Of a stretch of 16,155 nt of DNA, positions 7,480-14,505 are shown piece by piece. How positions within the stretch are numbered: the stretch's first letter is position 1; every line of letters begins with the position of its first letter. The stretch is taken from assembly GCA_027083895.1 (NCBI GenBank), contig JALWMN010000113.1, positions 1 to 16,155 on the forward strand, given 5' to 3'. A program made the position numbers and the translations under genes. Source of the DNA: Campylobacteraceae bacterium. GTDB taxonomy: Bacteria; Campylobacterota; Campylobacteria; Campylobacterales; Sulfurovaceae. The notes beneath the pieces were generated by a model. That model saw only the letters and a list, made by a program, of their open reading frames with translations, was not told the DNA's origin and searched no databases.

Positions 7480-8369
7480 TGCAGGTAATTGGCATCGATT
7501 TAGGCTCTAATACCCTTAGAGTCATTAAATATGATTGCTCTTTAGATAAAAAGGTTGCTGAGTATGAGAAAATTGTAAGAACTGCACAAAGTATAACTAT
7601 CGATGGTAGAGTAGACAAAAGAGCAGTTGATGCTATAGTTGATGGGTTGATTGAGGCTCAAGAGAGATTAGATTTTCATGGTTGTAAAATAAAAGCAGTA
7701 ACAACTGAAGCTTTGAGAGTTGCAAAAAATTCTGAGGAAGTTTTAAAAGAGATAGAGCAAAAAACAGCTATTAAATTTGAAGTAATTAGTCCAAAAGATG
7801 AGGCTTTATTAACGTTGCAGGCGGTGCAAAAAAGGTTAGAAAGATTAGGGATTAAAAGAGATTTTGTTTTAGTTGATATTGGTGGTGGCTCTACTGAAGT
7901 TACTTTTTTTGTAGAGAATAGGGTCTACTCTAAAAGTTTTCAACTTGGTATTGTTACTGTTGCTAATAGAGCAAAAGATTTAGATGAGATATCAAAAATT
8001 ATCTCTTTAGAGTCGAAAGATATTGTAGAGTTTGTAAAGGATTACAATAGTAGAGATTTGGAATTTGTAGCTACAGCTGGAACACCAACAACAGTTGCAG
8101 CTATGAAACTTGGGCTTACATATAAAACTTATAACTCAGAGTTAATCAATGGAGTAACTTTAGAAGTGGATGAGCTAGAGATATATTTGGATAAATTACT
8201 TAATATGTCAAAAGAGGATAGAGAGATAACAGTTGGTGTTGGTAGAGATGACCTAATAGTAGCTGGCATTTTAATCTTTAAAGAGATCTATAGGATTTTA
8301 GATAAAAAAAGATCAATTGTAATTGATGATGGATTAAGAGAGGGGGTAGCCCTCTCACTTTGTGAGTAA
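7479..8369 (+). CDS. Ppx/GppA-family phosphatase, short form
   Basis: This is a sugar-kinase/actin-fold phosphatase of the exopolyphosphatase/pppGpp phosphohydrolase family. The 296-residue product has phosphate loop 1, GIDLGSNTLR (5-14); a TEALRVAKN segment (76-84); DEALLT (108-113), aligned with the family EEA motif that carries the proposed catalytic Glu; phosphate loop 2, DIGGGSTEV (133-141); and ATAGTPTT (198-205). Only the N-terminal catalytic pair of subdomains is present. The additional C-terminal domains of the roughly 500-residue E. coli Ppx and GppA are absent, as is common in this phylum. Whether it prefers polyphosphate or pppGpp cannot be told from sequence. It follows ilvA with a one-base overlap, and its TAA stop abuts, with no spacer, the stop of the convergent cytochrome gene. 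Confidence 0.9.
   Translation: MQVIGIDLGSNTLRVIKYDCSLDKKVAEYEKIVRTAQSITIDGRVDKRAVDAIVDGLIEAQERLDFHGCKIKAVTTEALRVAKNSEEVLKEIEQKTAIKFEVISPKDEALLTLQAVQKRLERLGIKRDFVLVDIGGGSTEVTFFVENRVYSKSFQLGIVTVANRAKDLDEISKIISLESKDIVEFVKDYNSRDLEFVATAGTPTTVAAMKLGLTYKTYNSELINGVTLEVDELEIYLDKLLNMSKEDREITVGVGRDDLIVAGILIFKEIYRILDKKRSIVIDDGLREGVALSLCE
8338..8366. terminator. Weak, possibly bidirectional stem-loop region at the ppx / cytochrome junction
   Basis: Two short perfect stems lie in the last codons of the phosphatase gene: GAGAGGG (8338-8344) with CCCTCTC (8350-8356), and CTCAC (8354-8358) with GTGAG (8362-8366). They share three bases and so exclude one another. Neither is followed immediately by a T-tract; TTTT occurs at 8374-8377. 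A terminator is expected here because two convergent genes meet with no spacer, but the signal is weak. Confidence 0.25.
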
Positions 8370-8999
8370 CTATTTTAAACTTGAGATATACTCTGCAACT
8401 GCTTTGATATCTTCATCGCTAAGTGGTGCAACTTGACCCTTCATTAGCATACCCATACCAGCTACATTTCTTGTACCAGCTTTATACTCTTGAAGTTTTT
8501 TCTCAAGATCAGCAGCAGCTTGACCTGCAATGATTTCTGATTTACCAAGAGCTTTTGTTTTACCATCAGCACCATGGCAGCTAACACACTTAGCAAATAC
8601 AGCTTTCCCTTTTTCGTTTCCACCAGTTGCTGCAGCTGTTGCAGCAGATGCAGCAGCACTTGCTTTTTCTTTAACACTCTCAGCTGCAGCTTGAGCAGTC
8701 TCTTTTGCCTTCTCTACAGTAGCTTGAGCTGCCTCTTTTGTAGCTTCAGCTGCTTTTGCTGCAGTCTCTTTTACACTCTCTTTTGCAGACTCAGCTGCTT
8801 GCGTTGCAGTCTCTTTAACAGCCTCTGTAGTTTTGCTAACTGCAGCAGATGCAGCCTCTTTTGCAGCATCTGCAGTTTTTGATGCCGTCTCTTTTGCAAC
8901 CTCTACAGCACTTTTAGCACTCTCTTTCGCATCGTCACCACATCCGCTAAATGTTAACATAGCTATTGTAGTAACAGAAAGAATAATAATCTTATTCAT
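8370..8999 (-). CDS. Lipoprotein c-type cytochrome with long Ala/Lys/Glu repeat tether
   Basis: The 209-residue product has a lipoprotein signal peptide with TFSGC (lipid-modified Cys predicted at C20), then about 100 residues built almost only of Ala, Lys, Glu, Ser and Thr (22-125). A single mono-haem class I cytochrome c domain follows (about 128-209). The haem site is CVSCH (138-142); the distal ligand is probably one of M182, M184 or M186 in AGMGMLMKG. The domain ends with LSDEDIKAVAEYISSL, typical of c553/c5-like electron carriers. It likely shuttles electrons in the periplasm while anchored to a membrane. The tether resembles LEA or apolipoprotein-like amphipathic helix repeats and would hold the haem well away from the anchor. 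AAGGAG five bases before the ATG supports the start. It is probably a single-gene unit with its own promoter. Confidence 0.9.
   Translation of the reverse strand: MNKIIILSVTTIAMLTFSGCGDDAKESAKSAVEVAKETASKTADAAKEAASAAVSKTTEAVKETATQAAESAKESVKETAAKAAEATKEAAQATVEKAKETAQAAAESVKEKASAAASAATAAATGGNEKGKAVFAKCVSCHGADGKTKALGKSEIIAGQAAADLEKKLQEYKAGTRNVAGMGMLMKGQVAPLSDEDIKAVAEYISSLK
8625..8936 (-). repeat. Degenerate Ala/Lys/Glu coding repeat in the cytochrome gene
   Basis: About 312 bases encode residues 22-125 of the cytochrome as imperfect units of the AKEAA, VKETA, ESAKES and EKAKETAQ kind. The coding strand is rich in GCA, GCT, AAA, GAG and ACT codons. The repeat units differ in sequence, so this is an old or selected protein repeat rather than a recent tandem duplication. 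It leaves a Cys/Ser-rich open frame on the other strand that is not a gene. Confidence 0.75.
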
Positions 9000-9028
9000 T
9001 TAGTCTCCTTTTTAGGTTTTACAAAATT

Positions 9029-9039
9029 ATTATAGCATA
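9029..9039 (-). promoter_or_regulatory. Extended -10 promoter of the cytochrome gene
   Basis: On the minus strand TATGCTATAAT gives a perfect TATAAT (9029-9034) preceded by TG with one base between, an extended -10 element. It lies 29 bases before the ATG at 8999, in the 61-base gap after queD. No clear -35 box is seen. Confidence 0.68.
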
Positions 9040-9047
9040 AAGTTGAG

Positions 9048-9072
9048 AAAATAGCTTAAGTTATACTATTTT
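9048..9072 (-). terminator. Possible weak terminator at the end of queD
   Basis: AAAATAG (9048-9054) and CTATTTT (9066-9072) form a perfect 7-bp stem with an 11-base loop spanning the queD stop. It is mostly A-T pairs and lacks a separate T-tract, so it may not end transcription. It lies just upstream of the cytochrome promoter, where the long ctpA-queD operon would be expected to stop. Confidence 0.28.
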
Positions 9073-9642
9073 AGGAACAATAAGTTCTCTTTCTTTGATA
9101 ATATATTCCCATAAATCCTCTTTACTCCACTCTTTTTGGATCTGTTTAGAAAATTTTATATCGTGTATATTTATCTCTCCCATGAGTTTCGAGTGGGCAT
9201 CATCATAGAAACAGTGTGCATATCCAGTATCGGTTTCATGTACGATGACACTATGGAGCTTGACCTCTTTTTCTCCATTTAGTTTTTGGGAGAGCTGTAA
9301 AATTTTTTCAATAAGGAGAAAGAAAACTCGTGAAAACTGCTCTGCTGATGGGCTAACAGGAAGTAATATCCACCGTTGCGAATATCTTTTCATCGCTTCA
9401 ATATATTCGGGATCATCTTGACTCCAGAGTGTAATTGCATGGTCAAAAGAGTCTATTATATCTTTGATATAGAGTTTTGTTAAACCAAAGTCATAGACCA
9501 TATGTCCGTTATCGAGATAATTTGACTCTAGCAGTACCTCTACTTTGTAGGAGTGTCCATGGATATTTTGGCTACAACGCTGCGTAGAGCAGTTGCGAAC
9601 AATGTGTGCATTTTCAAATTTAAAAAGTTTTCTAATAAGCAT
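9061..9642 (-). CDS. queD: 6-pyruvoyl tetrahydropterin synthase / QueD family protein, long form
   Basis: Family members in bacteria mostly act as 6-carboxy-5,6,7,8-tetrahydropterin synthase, which makes the second intermediate on the route from GTP to queuosine and other deazapurines. Zinc ligands H13 (ENAH), H28 and H30 (IHGHSY) are present, as are DF (51-52), DHA (67-69) and a HETDTG segment with E136. The catalytic Cys is probably C23, five residues before the first HGH histidine, although C18 is also near. The protein has 193 residues against about 120 in E. coli QueD. The excess is an insert around 72-95 and a C-terminal extension of roughly 50 residues. Its start overlaps the plsC stop by one base (TAATG). 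No other queuosine gene is in the window, so family is sure and the exact reaction is inferred. Confidence 0.82.
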   Translation of the reverse strand: MLIRKLFKFENAHIVRNCSTQRCSQNIHGHSYKVEVLLESNYLDNGHMVYDFGLTKLYIKDIIDSFDHAITLWSQDDPEYIEAMKRYSQRWILLPVSPSAEQFSRVFFLLIEKILQLSQKLNGEKEVKLHSVIVHETDTGYAHCFYDDAHSKLMGEINIHDIKFSKQIQKEWSKEDLWEYIIKERELIVPKIV

Positions 9643-10349
9643 TATCTAAAAATCCCCTTTGTTTCATCTTCTAAAATCACTTTTTCCATATCACTTTTTA
9701 CCTTTTCATACCAATCTTTTGATGCTGTTGTTACATCAAAAGCATCGAGGTAGTGTATATGGATTGTCCCACTATGTCCTGTTTTAATATGTTCATTTAG
9801 TACATACTTGCTTCCAGTAATTACAATGGGTTGGACTCTCATATTGAGTTTATTTGCAATTAATTTTGCCCCCGATTTAAAGGGAAGTAGTGTTTGTGTT
9901 GCACTTCGAGTTCCTTCAGGAAAGATGGCAACAGCTCTCTTTTTTTCTTCTATAGACTCTTTAGCATCTTTCAAAAGCTTTATTAAGCCCGCTTTATTCT
10001 CTCTATCGACTGAGATCATATCTCCATTTTTAAGGAGATATCCAAACCAAGGAGTCTCAAAAAGCTCCTTTTTTGCTACCCATCTAAAGTGAGTATTCTC
10101 TACGGCTTCTAGAGCAATAATATCCATAATTCCTTGATGGTTTATTAAAAAGAGATTTGCTTTCTCATCTCTTTTACCATAAGTTTTTAACTTAGCACCC
10201 ATTAAAAATAGAATCAATCTATTTAATTTATGCATTATTGTTCCCTTATATTTAGGGAAGAGTGTAATAAGTGGGATCATTCCTGCACCTACAATGGTAG
10301 CTATTACAAATGCACCCCAATAGAATCTAATTTTTGCATAGATCTTCAT
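9642..10349 (-). CDS. plsC: 1-acyl-sn-glycerol-3-phosphate acyltransferase
   Basis: PlsC transfers the second acyl chain to lysophosphatidic acid, making phosphatidic acid at the inner membrane. The 235-residue product has a hydrophobic N-terminal segment (about 10-32), acyltransferase motif I NHQGIMD (H71 and D76 of the HX4D pair), FPEGTRS (143-149), FKSGAK (157-162) and a VQPIVI strand (172-177). Length is normal. It overlaps the upstream membrane protein gene by 23 bases and queD by one. From memory, C. jejuni also has plsC after the purQ-linked periplasmic protein gene, so this order is old in the phylum. Confidence 0.93.
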   Translation of the reverse strand: MKIYAKIRFYWGAFVIATIVGAGMIPLITLFPKYKGTIMHKLNRLILFLMGAKLKTYGKRDEKANLFLINHQGIMDIIALEAVENTHFRWVAKKELFETPWFGYLLKNGDMISVDRENKAGLIKLLKDAKESIEEKKRAVAIFPEGTRSATQTLLPFKSGAKLIANKLNMRVQPIVITGSKYVLNEHIKTGHSGTIHIHYLDAFDVTTASKDWYEKVKSDMEKVILEDETKGIFR

Positions 10350-11367
10350 CTTTTATCCATCCTTTTAAGCCATTATATTCAATTTTATTAAATGTTTGGT
10401 ATTTGTGTATTAAAGGAGTGATAAATTGCTTTTGTGTTTGCGTAATAATATTACTATTGCTAGTAGGTAATATATACAGAGATGCTCCCTCTGGAACACA
10501 AATACTCTTTTTTGGCAAATAGAGATAGATTACAAGAAAAATCAGTAAAGCTGTTACTACTAAATAGAGATGATCTTTGGTTACGTAAGAGAGTATAAGA
10601 AAAAGAATGGTTATGGTAATAATTGTATATTTTTTGATGCTATCAAAGGTTAGCTCTTTGGGATTTAATTTTTCTATCTTTTGACTGCTATTTTCTAAAT
10701 TGACTGGTGTAGTGATAAATCGATTTTTGATGAGATTGTAATATGTAAAAGAGAGGTGCTCTTTGGTGCTAGGTATGACAAAATAGTAGTTTGCTGTTAC
10801 TCTAGCTCCATCTCTCTTGATATTTTCAATTCCATCATCTTCCACATTTGGTATATGAAAATCTTCTAGATTTGCTTCAGTTGCTTCAAGATGGAGTGTA
10901 ACAAGTGAACTGTTTGCATCATATGTATCAATATTGATACTGTTTATTCGAAAATTAGATGCTAAGAGATTTGTAAAGCTATTTGGATCTATGCCTTTGA
11001 GTTCGCTAATGGGGATCTCTTTTGCTTGAAGAACATAGGTATATGATAGTGTCCAGATAGTTAAACTTGGTATAGTTAAATGGTCACTATTTGATGGTGC
11101 TTTAAAGTAGAATGTAAAAAAGGCTTCATCCTTATTAATTACTTCTATAGGTTTATAATCTATTGGCTGAATGAGTGAGAGTGAATCATACTCAAAATGG
11201 GGAGGCTCTTTTGGATTATAGTGCTTGACTAATATAGTTACAGGAAAAAGCTGTTTTTTGTAGACTTTTTTGGGAATATAGCTATAGCTAAATGGGGTTG
11301 CACAAAAAAGGAGATTGGTAGAAAGTAGGAAAAAAAGTAGTTTAAAGATGAAAGAGGGGAGTTTCAA
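10327..11367 (-). CDS. Uncharacterised exported membrane protein with Ig-like N-terminus and SH3-like C-terminus
   Basis: I do not recognise a characterised family with certainty. The 346-residue product has a signal peptide (about 1-23); a beta-rich region up to about residue 240 that resembles the Ig-like domains of BatD-type proteins; two closely spaced membrane segments (about 247-262 and 266-284); and a C-terminal stretch (about 288-345) with the look of a bacterial SH3 domain, ending GLKGWIKDEDL. With a cleaved signal peptide, both soluble parts would face the periplasm. The start is TTG at 11367, overlapping the purQ stop as TTGA. AGGGA lies about eight bases upstream and there is no nearby in-frame ATG. 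From memory, C. jejuni has a periplasmic protein gene in the same place between purQ and plsC. No BatA or BatB partner is visible, so a Bat role is only a possibility. Confidence 0.72.
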   Translation of the reverse strand: MKLPSFIFKLLFFLLSTNLLFCATPFSYSYIPKKVYKKQLFPVTILVKHYNPKEPPHFEYDSLSLIQPIDYKPIEVINKDEAFFTFYFKAPSNSDHLTIPSLTIWTLSYTYVLQAKEIPISELKGIDPNSFTNLLASNFRINSINIDTYDANSSLVTLHLEATEANLEDFHIPNVEDDGIENIKRDGARVTANYYFVIPSTKEHLSFTYYNLIKNRFITTPVNLENSSQKIEKLNPKELTFDSIKKYTIITITILFLILSYVTKDHLYLVVTALLIFLVIYLYLPKKSICVPEGASLYILPTSNSNIITQTQKQFITPLIHKYQTFNKIEYNGLKGWIKDEDLCKN

Positions 11368-12035
11368 GAAGCAAATCCCTCTAGCATTTTTACTCCATCC
11401 TCCGAGCCTAAAATCAGCTCTATAGCTCTTTCTGGATGTGGCATTAATCCAAATACATTTTTTGTTTTATTGCAAACTCCAGCAATCTGCTCCACGGAGC
11501 CATTTAAAACCATTGGATTGCCATCTTCATCGCAATATCTCACTAATATTTGATTATTCTTTTTAAGCTCTTCTAATCCTTCATCATCAATATAGTAGTT
11601 ACCATCCGCATGTGCTACTGGAATCTTTAAAACTTCTCCAACTTCACATTTGTTTAAAAATCTATTATCATTATTGATAACTTTTATATGCTGCATTTTA
11701 GAGATAAAGTGTAGGTTATTGTTTCTCTTTAGTGCACCAGGAAGTAGTCCAGCTTCTGTAAGAATCTGGAAACCATTACAGATACCTAAAACATATCCAC
11801 CCTCATTTGCATAACTTTCTACAGCTTTCATTATTGGAGCAAATCGTGCAATAGAGCCAGCTCTTAAGTAGTCACCATAGCTAAAACCGCCTGGAACTAC
11901 TACTAGATCGCACTCTGGTAGAGTCTCTTCTTTATGCCAAACAATCTCTACATTAAGCCCAAGTTTTTTAAGGGCGTACTCAGTATCAAATTCGCAATTT
12001 GTTCCAGGAAATCTAAGTACTACTGCTTTTTTCAT
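11364..12035 (-). CDS. purQ: Phosphoribosylformylglycinamidine synthase, glutaminase subunit
   Basis: PurQ releases ammonia from glutamine for PurL in the fourth step of purine synthesis (FGAR to FGAM). The 223-residue class I glutamine amidotransferase has FPGTNCEFD (9-17), a PGGFSYGDYLRAG segment (48-60), nucleophile C86 in GICNGFQ, and the H200/E202 pair in MPHPER. It acts as a complex with PurS and the small-type PurL, which is not in this window. The start overlaps the purS stop (ATGA), matching the 1:1 need for the two small subunits. Confidence 0.96.
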   Translation of the reverse strand: MKKAVVLRFPGTNCEFDTEYALKKLGLNVEIVWHKEETLPECDLVVVPGGFSYGDYLRAGSIARFAPIMKAVESYANEGGYVLGICNGFQILTEAGLLPGALKRNNNLHFISKMQHIKVINNDNRFLNKCEVGEVLKIPVAHADGNYYIDDEGLEELKKNNQILVRYCDEDGNPMVLNGSVEQIAGVCNKTKNVFGLMPHPERAIELILGSEDGVKMLEGFAS

Positions 12036-12274
12036 TCTACAATCTCTATATTGTAATCTTCAATAACAGTATTTGCTAAAAGAGTTTCACTCATTTTCTC
12101 TACCTCTTTGAGTGCCTCTTCTTTATTTGTTGCATCGAGATCTATTACAATTTGTTTACCAATTCTAACATCATTTACTCCCTTAAATCCAAGACTCTCT
12201 AGGGCATGGTGAGCAGCCTTCCCTTGTGGGTCAAGTACACCCTCTTTTAGAAATACATTTACTACTGCTTTCAT
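12032..12274 (-). CDS. purS: Phosphoribosylformylglycinamidine synthase, PurS subunit
   Basis: PurS is a small 80-residue protein that bridges PurQ and PurL in FGAM synthetase complexes of the multi-subunit type. The family pattern is clear: LKEGVLDPQGKAAHHALESL (9-28), then GFKGVNDVRIGK and a C-terminal beta strand. Its presence implies a small-type PurL elsewhere in the genome. It sits nine bases after purC, with a GGGA ribosome binding site in the gap, and overlaps purQ by four bases. Confidence 0.95.
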   Translation of the reverse strand: MKAVVNVFLKEGVLDPQGKAAHHALESLGFKGVNDVRIGKQIVIDLDATNKEEALKEVEKMSETLLANTVIEDYNIEIVE

Positions 12275-12283
12275 CTTTTCCCT

Positions 12284-12997
12284 TTATCTATTTTGAATTC
12301 TTCTTAAGACCTCTTCATAGGCCTCTTTTAAACCACCTAAGCCTTGGCGGAATCTATCTTTATCCATCTTTTCATTCGTTTTAGCATCCCATAATCTAAA
12401 GTTATCTGGACTTAGCTCATCTATTAAGATGATATTATCATTCTTATCTCTACCAAATTCAAGTTTAAAATCAACTAATTTAAGCCCTAATTCACTATAA
12501 AATTCACTTAAGAATCGATTTATTTTTCTAGCCATATATCTTATATAATCTAACTCATCTTGGCTTTTTACAAGCTCTAAAATAAGAGCATGTTGGTCAT
12601 TTAATTTTGGGTCACCTAATTCATCATTTTTATAATCAAACTCTACAAGTGTAAATGGTAACACTTTTCCATCTTCTATACCTAAATTTCTACTTAAGCT
12701 TCCAGTAGCAATATTCCTTACAATTACCTCAATTAAGATAACATCTGCTCTTTTATGGAGCATATGGTTGCTATCAAGCATCTTAACATAGTGTGTTGGT
12801 ATGCCTTTTTCTTCTAAATACTCAAAGAGTGCAGCAGAGATTGCATTATTTAATGCCCCTTTACCCTCTTCTTGAGATTTTTTCTCACCATTAAATGCTG
12901 TTAGAGAATCTTTAAATTCAGATATTAATAGATCAGGATTCTCAGTTGTCCAAATCTTTTTTGCTTTGCCTTCGTAGAGTAACTCTTTTTTTTCCAT
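12284..12997 (-). CDS. purC: Phosphoribosylaminoimidazole-succinocarboxamide synthase
   Basis: PurC (SAICAR synthetase) joins aspartate to CAIR with ATP in purine synthesis. The 237-residue product has LYEGKAKKI (7-15), [12 protein letters not shown] (28-39), [12 protein letters not shown] (93-104), DQHALI (134-139), DFKLEFGR (176-183) and [11 protein letters not shown] (193-203), and is the standard bacterial length. The ATG overlaps the ctpA stop by one base, so purine synthesis is read from the protease promoter unless an internal promoter exists. Confidence 0.96.
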   Translation of the reverse strand: MEKKELLYEGKAKKIWTTENPDLLISEFKDSLTAFNGEKKSQEEGKGALNNAISAALFEYLEEKGIPTHYVKMLDSNHMLHKRADVILIEVIVRNIATGSLSRNLGIEDGKVLPFTLVEFDYKNDELGDPKLNDQHALILELVKSQDELDYIRYMARKINRFLSEFYSELGLKLVDFKLEFGRDKNDNIILIDELSPDNFRLWDAKTNEKMDKDRFRQGLGGLKEAYEEVLRRIQNR

Positions 12998-14352
12998 TAA
13001 TTGCCTTTTTCTAAAAGTAAAACTTTTAATACATCAAGTGCACTCTTAAGTTGAGCATCTTTGTATAGTTCTTTTTGGGTAATTACTTTTTTACTATTTT
13101 TAGAAGCTTTAGAGGTGTTATTATCTTCTAATGTATTATTAGTATCCTCTTTAGTTGTATTACCATCTAACTTTTCTAGCTCACTTTTGAGGTGCTGTTT
13201 GAGTTCATTCTCTTTAATAACCAACTCACTCTCTTTTTTCTTATTGACTGGTCCAGGGTATACAATGATATCTGGAGTTACTCCTTTATTTTGGATAGTT
13301 CTACCACTTGGGAGGTAATAGCGTGCAACAGTTAATTTTACACCCTCATCTTTTCCTATTGGTACTACAATTTGTACACTACCTTTACCAAAGGTTTGTT
13401 CTCCTATAACAACGCCTCTGCGAGTATCTTGTAGGGCACCACTTACAATTTCACTTGCACTTGCACTACCACCATTTACTAAAACAGTAATTGGTATTTT
13501 TGTGTTTGTATTTTCACTATGTGCTTTATAGACTGTATTCTCCTCTTTATCGCGTCCCTTTTGGCTAACTAATACACCTTTATCGATAAACATATCTAAT
13601 AGCCCAGTTGCTTGGCTAAGTAGGCCGCCAGGATTGTTGCGGAGGTCAAAGATTATCCCTTTTGCATCTGGATTCTCTTTAAGTATTTTTTGAACACTAT
13701 TTACAACCTTTGAATCAAATGATGAGATATGGATATAGAGTACCTTCTCTTGCTTCTTTTTATCAAGATAGATATATTTATGTTTTACAGATTGAATTTT
13801 GATAATATCTCGAACAATTTCAAAGACTAATGGCTTGCTTTCGCCCTTTCTTACAACGGTAAGTTTAATCTTTGTTTTTGGCTTTCCTCGCATGAGGCTA
13901 ACAGTTTCATCAATTGTCATACCAAGTGTTGATTTATTATCAATTTTAAGGATAATATCTCCTGCTTTAATTCCAGCTCTTTGTGCGGGGGTATCATCGA
14001 TTGGTGCAATAACAGTTAATACACCCTTTTTCATACCAACAACAATCCCTAAACCGCCAAATTCACCTTTAGTTTGGATATTGAGATCTTTAAAAGATTT
14101 TGCATCCATATAGGCTGAGTGTGCATCGAGATTAGAGAGTAAACCTTTTAGAGCCTTATTAATGAGTGTAGATGTATTGATCTCATCTACATACTGATCT
14201 TCAATAAGGTTAAGAACACGAGAAAATTTAAGGTATGCTTCGAGTTTTGATTCATCTTTATTGCTTTTTGCTTCGATTGGGTTGGCGATAAAGAGTGCAG
14301 TTGAAATAGTTAGAAAAGCTGAAAGTATTACTTTTTTCTCTTTTTTGAACAT
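12997..14352 (-). CDS. ctpA: Carboxyl-terminal processing protease (S41 family)
   Basis: This is an exported serine protease that trims or degrades periplasmic proteins from exposed C-termini. The 451-residue product has a signal peptide or anchor (about 8-28, ending IEA); an N-terminal helical part containing DPYS-like DAHSAYM (76-82); and a PDZ domain (about 95-182 with GGLGIVVG and [10 protein letters not shown]). The S41 core follows, with catalytic S298 in [10 protein letters not shown]323 in FGKGS, 25 residues later as in Prc and CtpB, and Q327. A Lys/Glu then Asn/Thr/Asp/Ser-rich stretch (about 370-425) precedes a final helix. AAGG lies nine bases before the ATG. It is the first gene of a seven-gene operon. 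C. jejuni, as I recall, has the same ctpA-purC-purS-purQ order near clpB. Confidence 0.93.
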   Translation of the reverse strand: MFKKEKKVILSAFLTISTALFIANPIEAKSNKDESKLEAYLKFSRVLNLIEDQYVDEINTSTLINKALKGLLSNLDAHSAYMDAKSFKDLNIQTKGEFGGLGIVVGMKKGVLTVIAPIDDTPAQRAGIKAGDIILKIDNKSTLGMTIDETVSLMRGKPKTKIKLTVVRKGESKPLVFEIVRDIIKIQSVKHKYIYLDKKKQEKVLYIHISSFDSKVVNSVQKILKENPDAKGIIFDLRNNPGGLLSQATGLLDMFIDKGVLVSQKGRDKEENTVYKAHSENTNTKIPITVLVNGGSASASEIVSGALQDTRRGVVIGEQTFGKGSVQIVVPIGKDEGVKLTVARYYLPSGRTIQNKGVTPDIIVYPGPVNKKKESELVIKENELKQHLKSELEKLDGNTTKEDTNNTLEDNNTSKASKNSKKVITQKELYKDAQLKSALDVLKVLLLEKGN

Positions 14353-14412
14353 AGGTTCAAGCCTTTTAAGTAATTTTAAGGGCTATTTTATTTAATAATC
14401 ACTTAAAGTCGG

Positions 14413-14440
14413 ATTATGCATAGATTTTTCTTTTTGCAAC
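14413..14440 (-). promoter_or_regulatory. Candidate promoter of the ctpA-pur-plsC-queD operon
   Basis: On the minus strand TTGCAA (14435-14440) and TATGCATAAT (-10 CATAAT at 14413-14418) are 15-16 bases apart, about 60 bases before the ctpA ATG. TAAAAT boxes nearer the gene (14385-14390, 14373-14378) are alternatives. I see no PurR-like operator that I could defend. Confidence 0.35.
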
Positions 14441-14466
14441 TTAGATAGCAATTGAACTATACATTT

Positions 14467-14477
14467 TATGCTAGAAT
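14467..14477 (+). promoter_or_regulatory. Probable extended -10 of the clpB promoter
   Basis: TATGCTAGAAT gives an extended -10 with TAGAAT at 14472-14477, 28 bases before the clpB ATG. TTGAAC (14452-14457) is only 14 bases upstream, too close for an ideal -35. I looked for HspR (CTTGAGT-N7-ACTCAAG) and CIRCE (TTAGCACTC-N9-GAGTGCTAA) operators in 14353-14505 and found no good match to either. Confidence 0.55.
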
Positions 14478-14505
14478 AGCACAAATTAAATTTAGGAGAA
14501 GAGAA

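Noticed and set aside
8574..8882. A 102-codon Cys/Ser-rich open frame on the plus strand
   Set aside because: It is the mirror of the Ala/Lys/Glu repeat in the cytochrome gene; the cysteine richness is an artefact of reading repeated GCA and AAG-type codons backwards.
10327..11367. Calling the membrane protein BatD
   Set aside because: Only the general Ig-like plus membrane-helix plan matches; there are no neighbouring batA or batB genes and the SH3-like end is not a BatD trait I can support.
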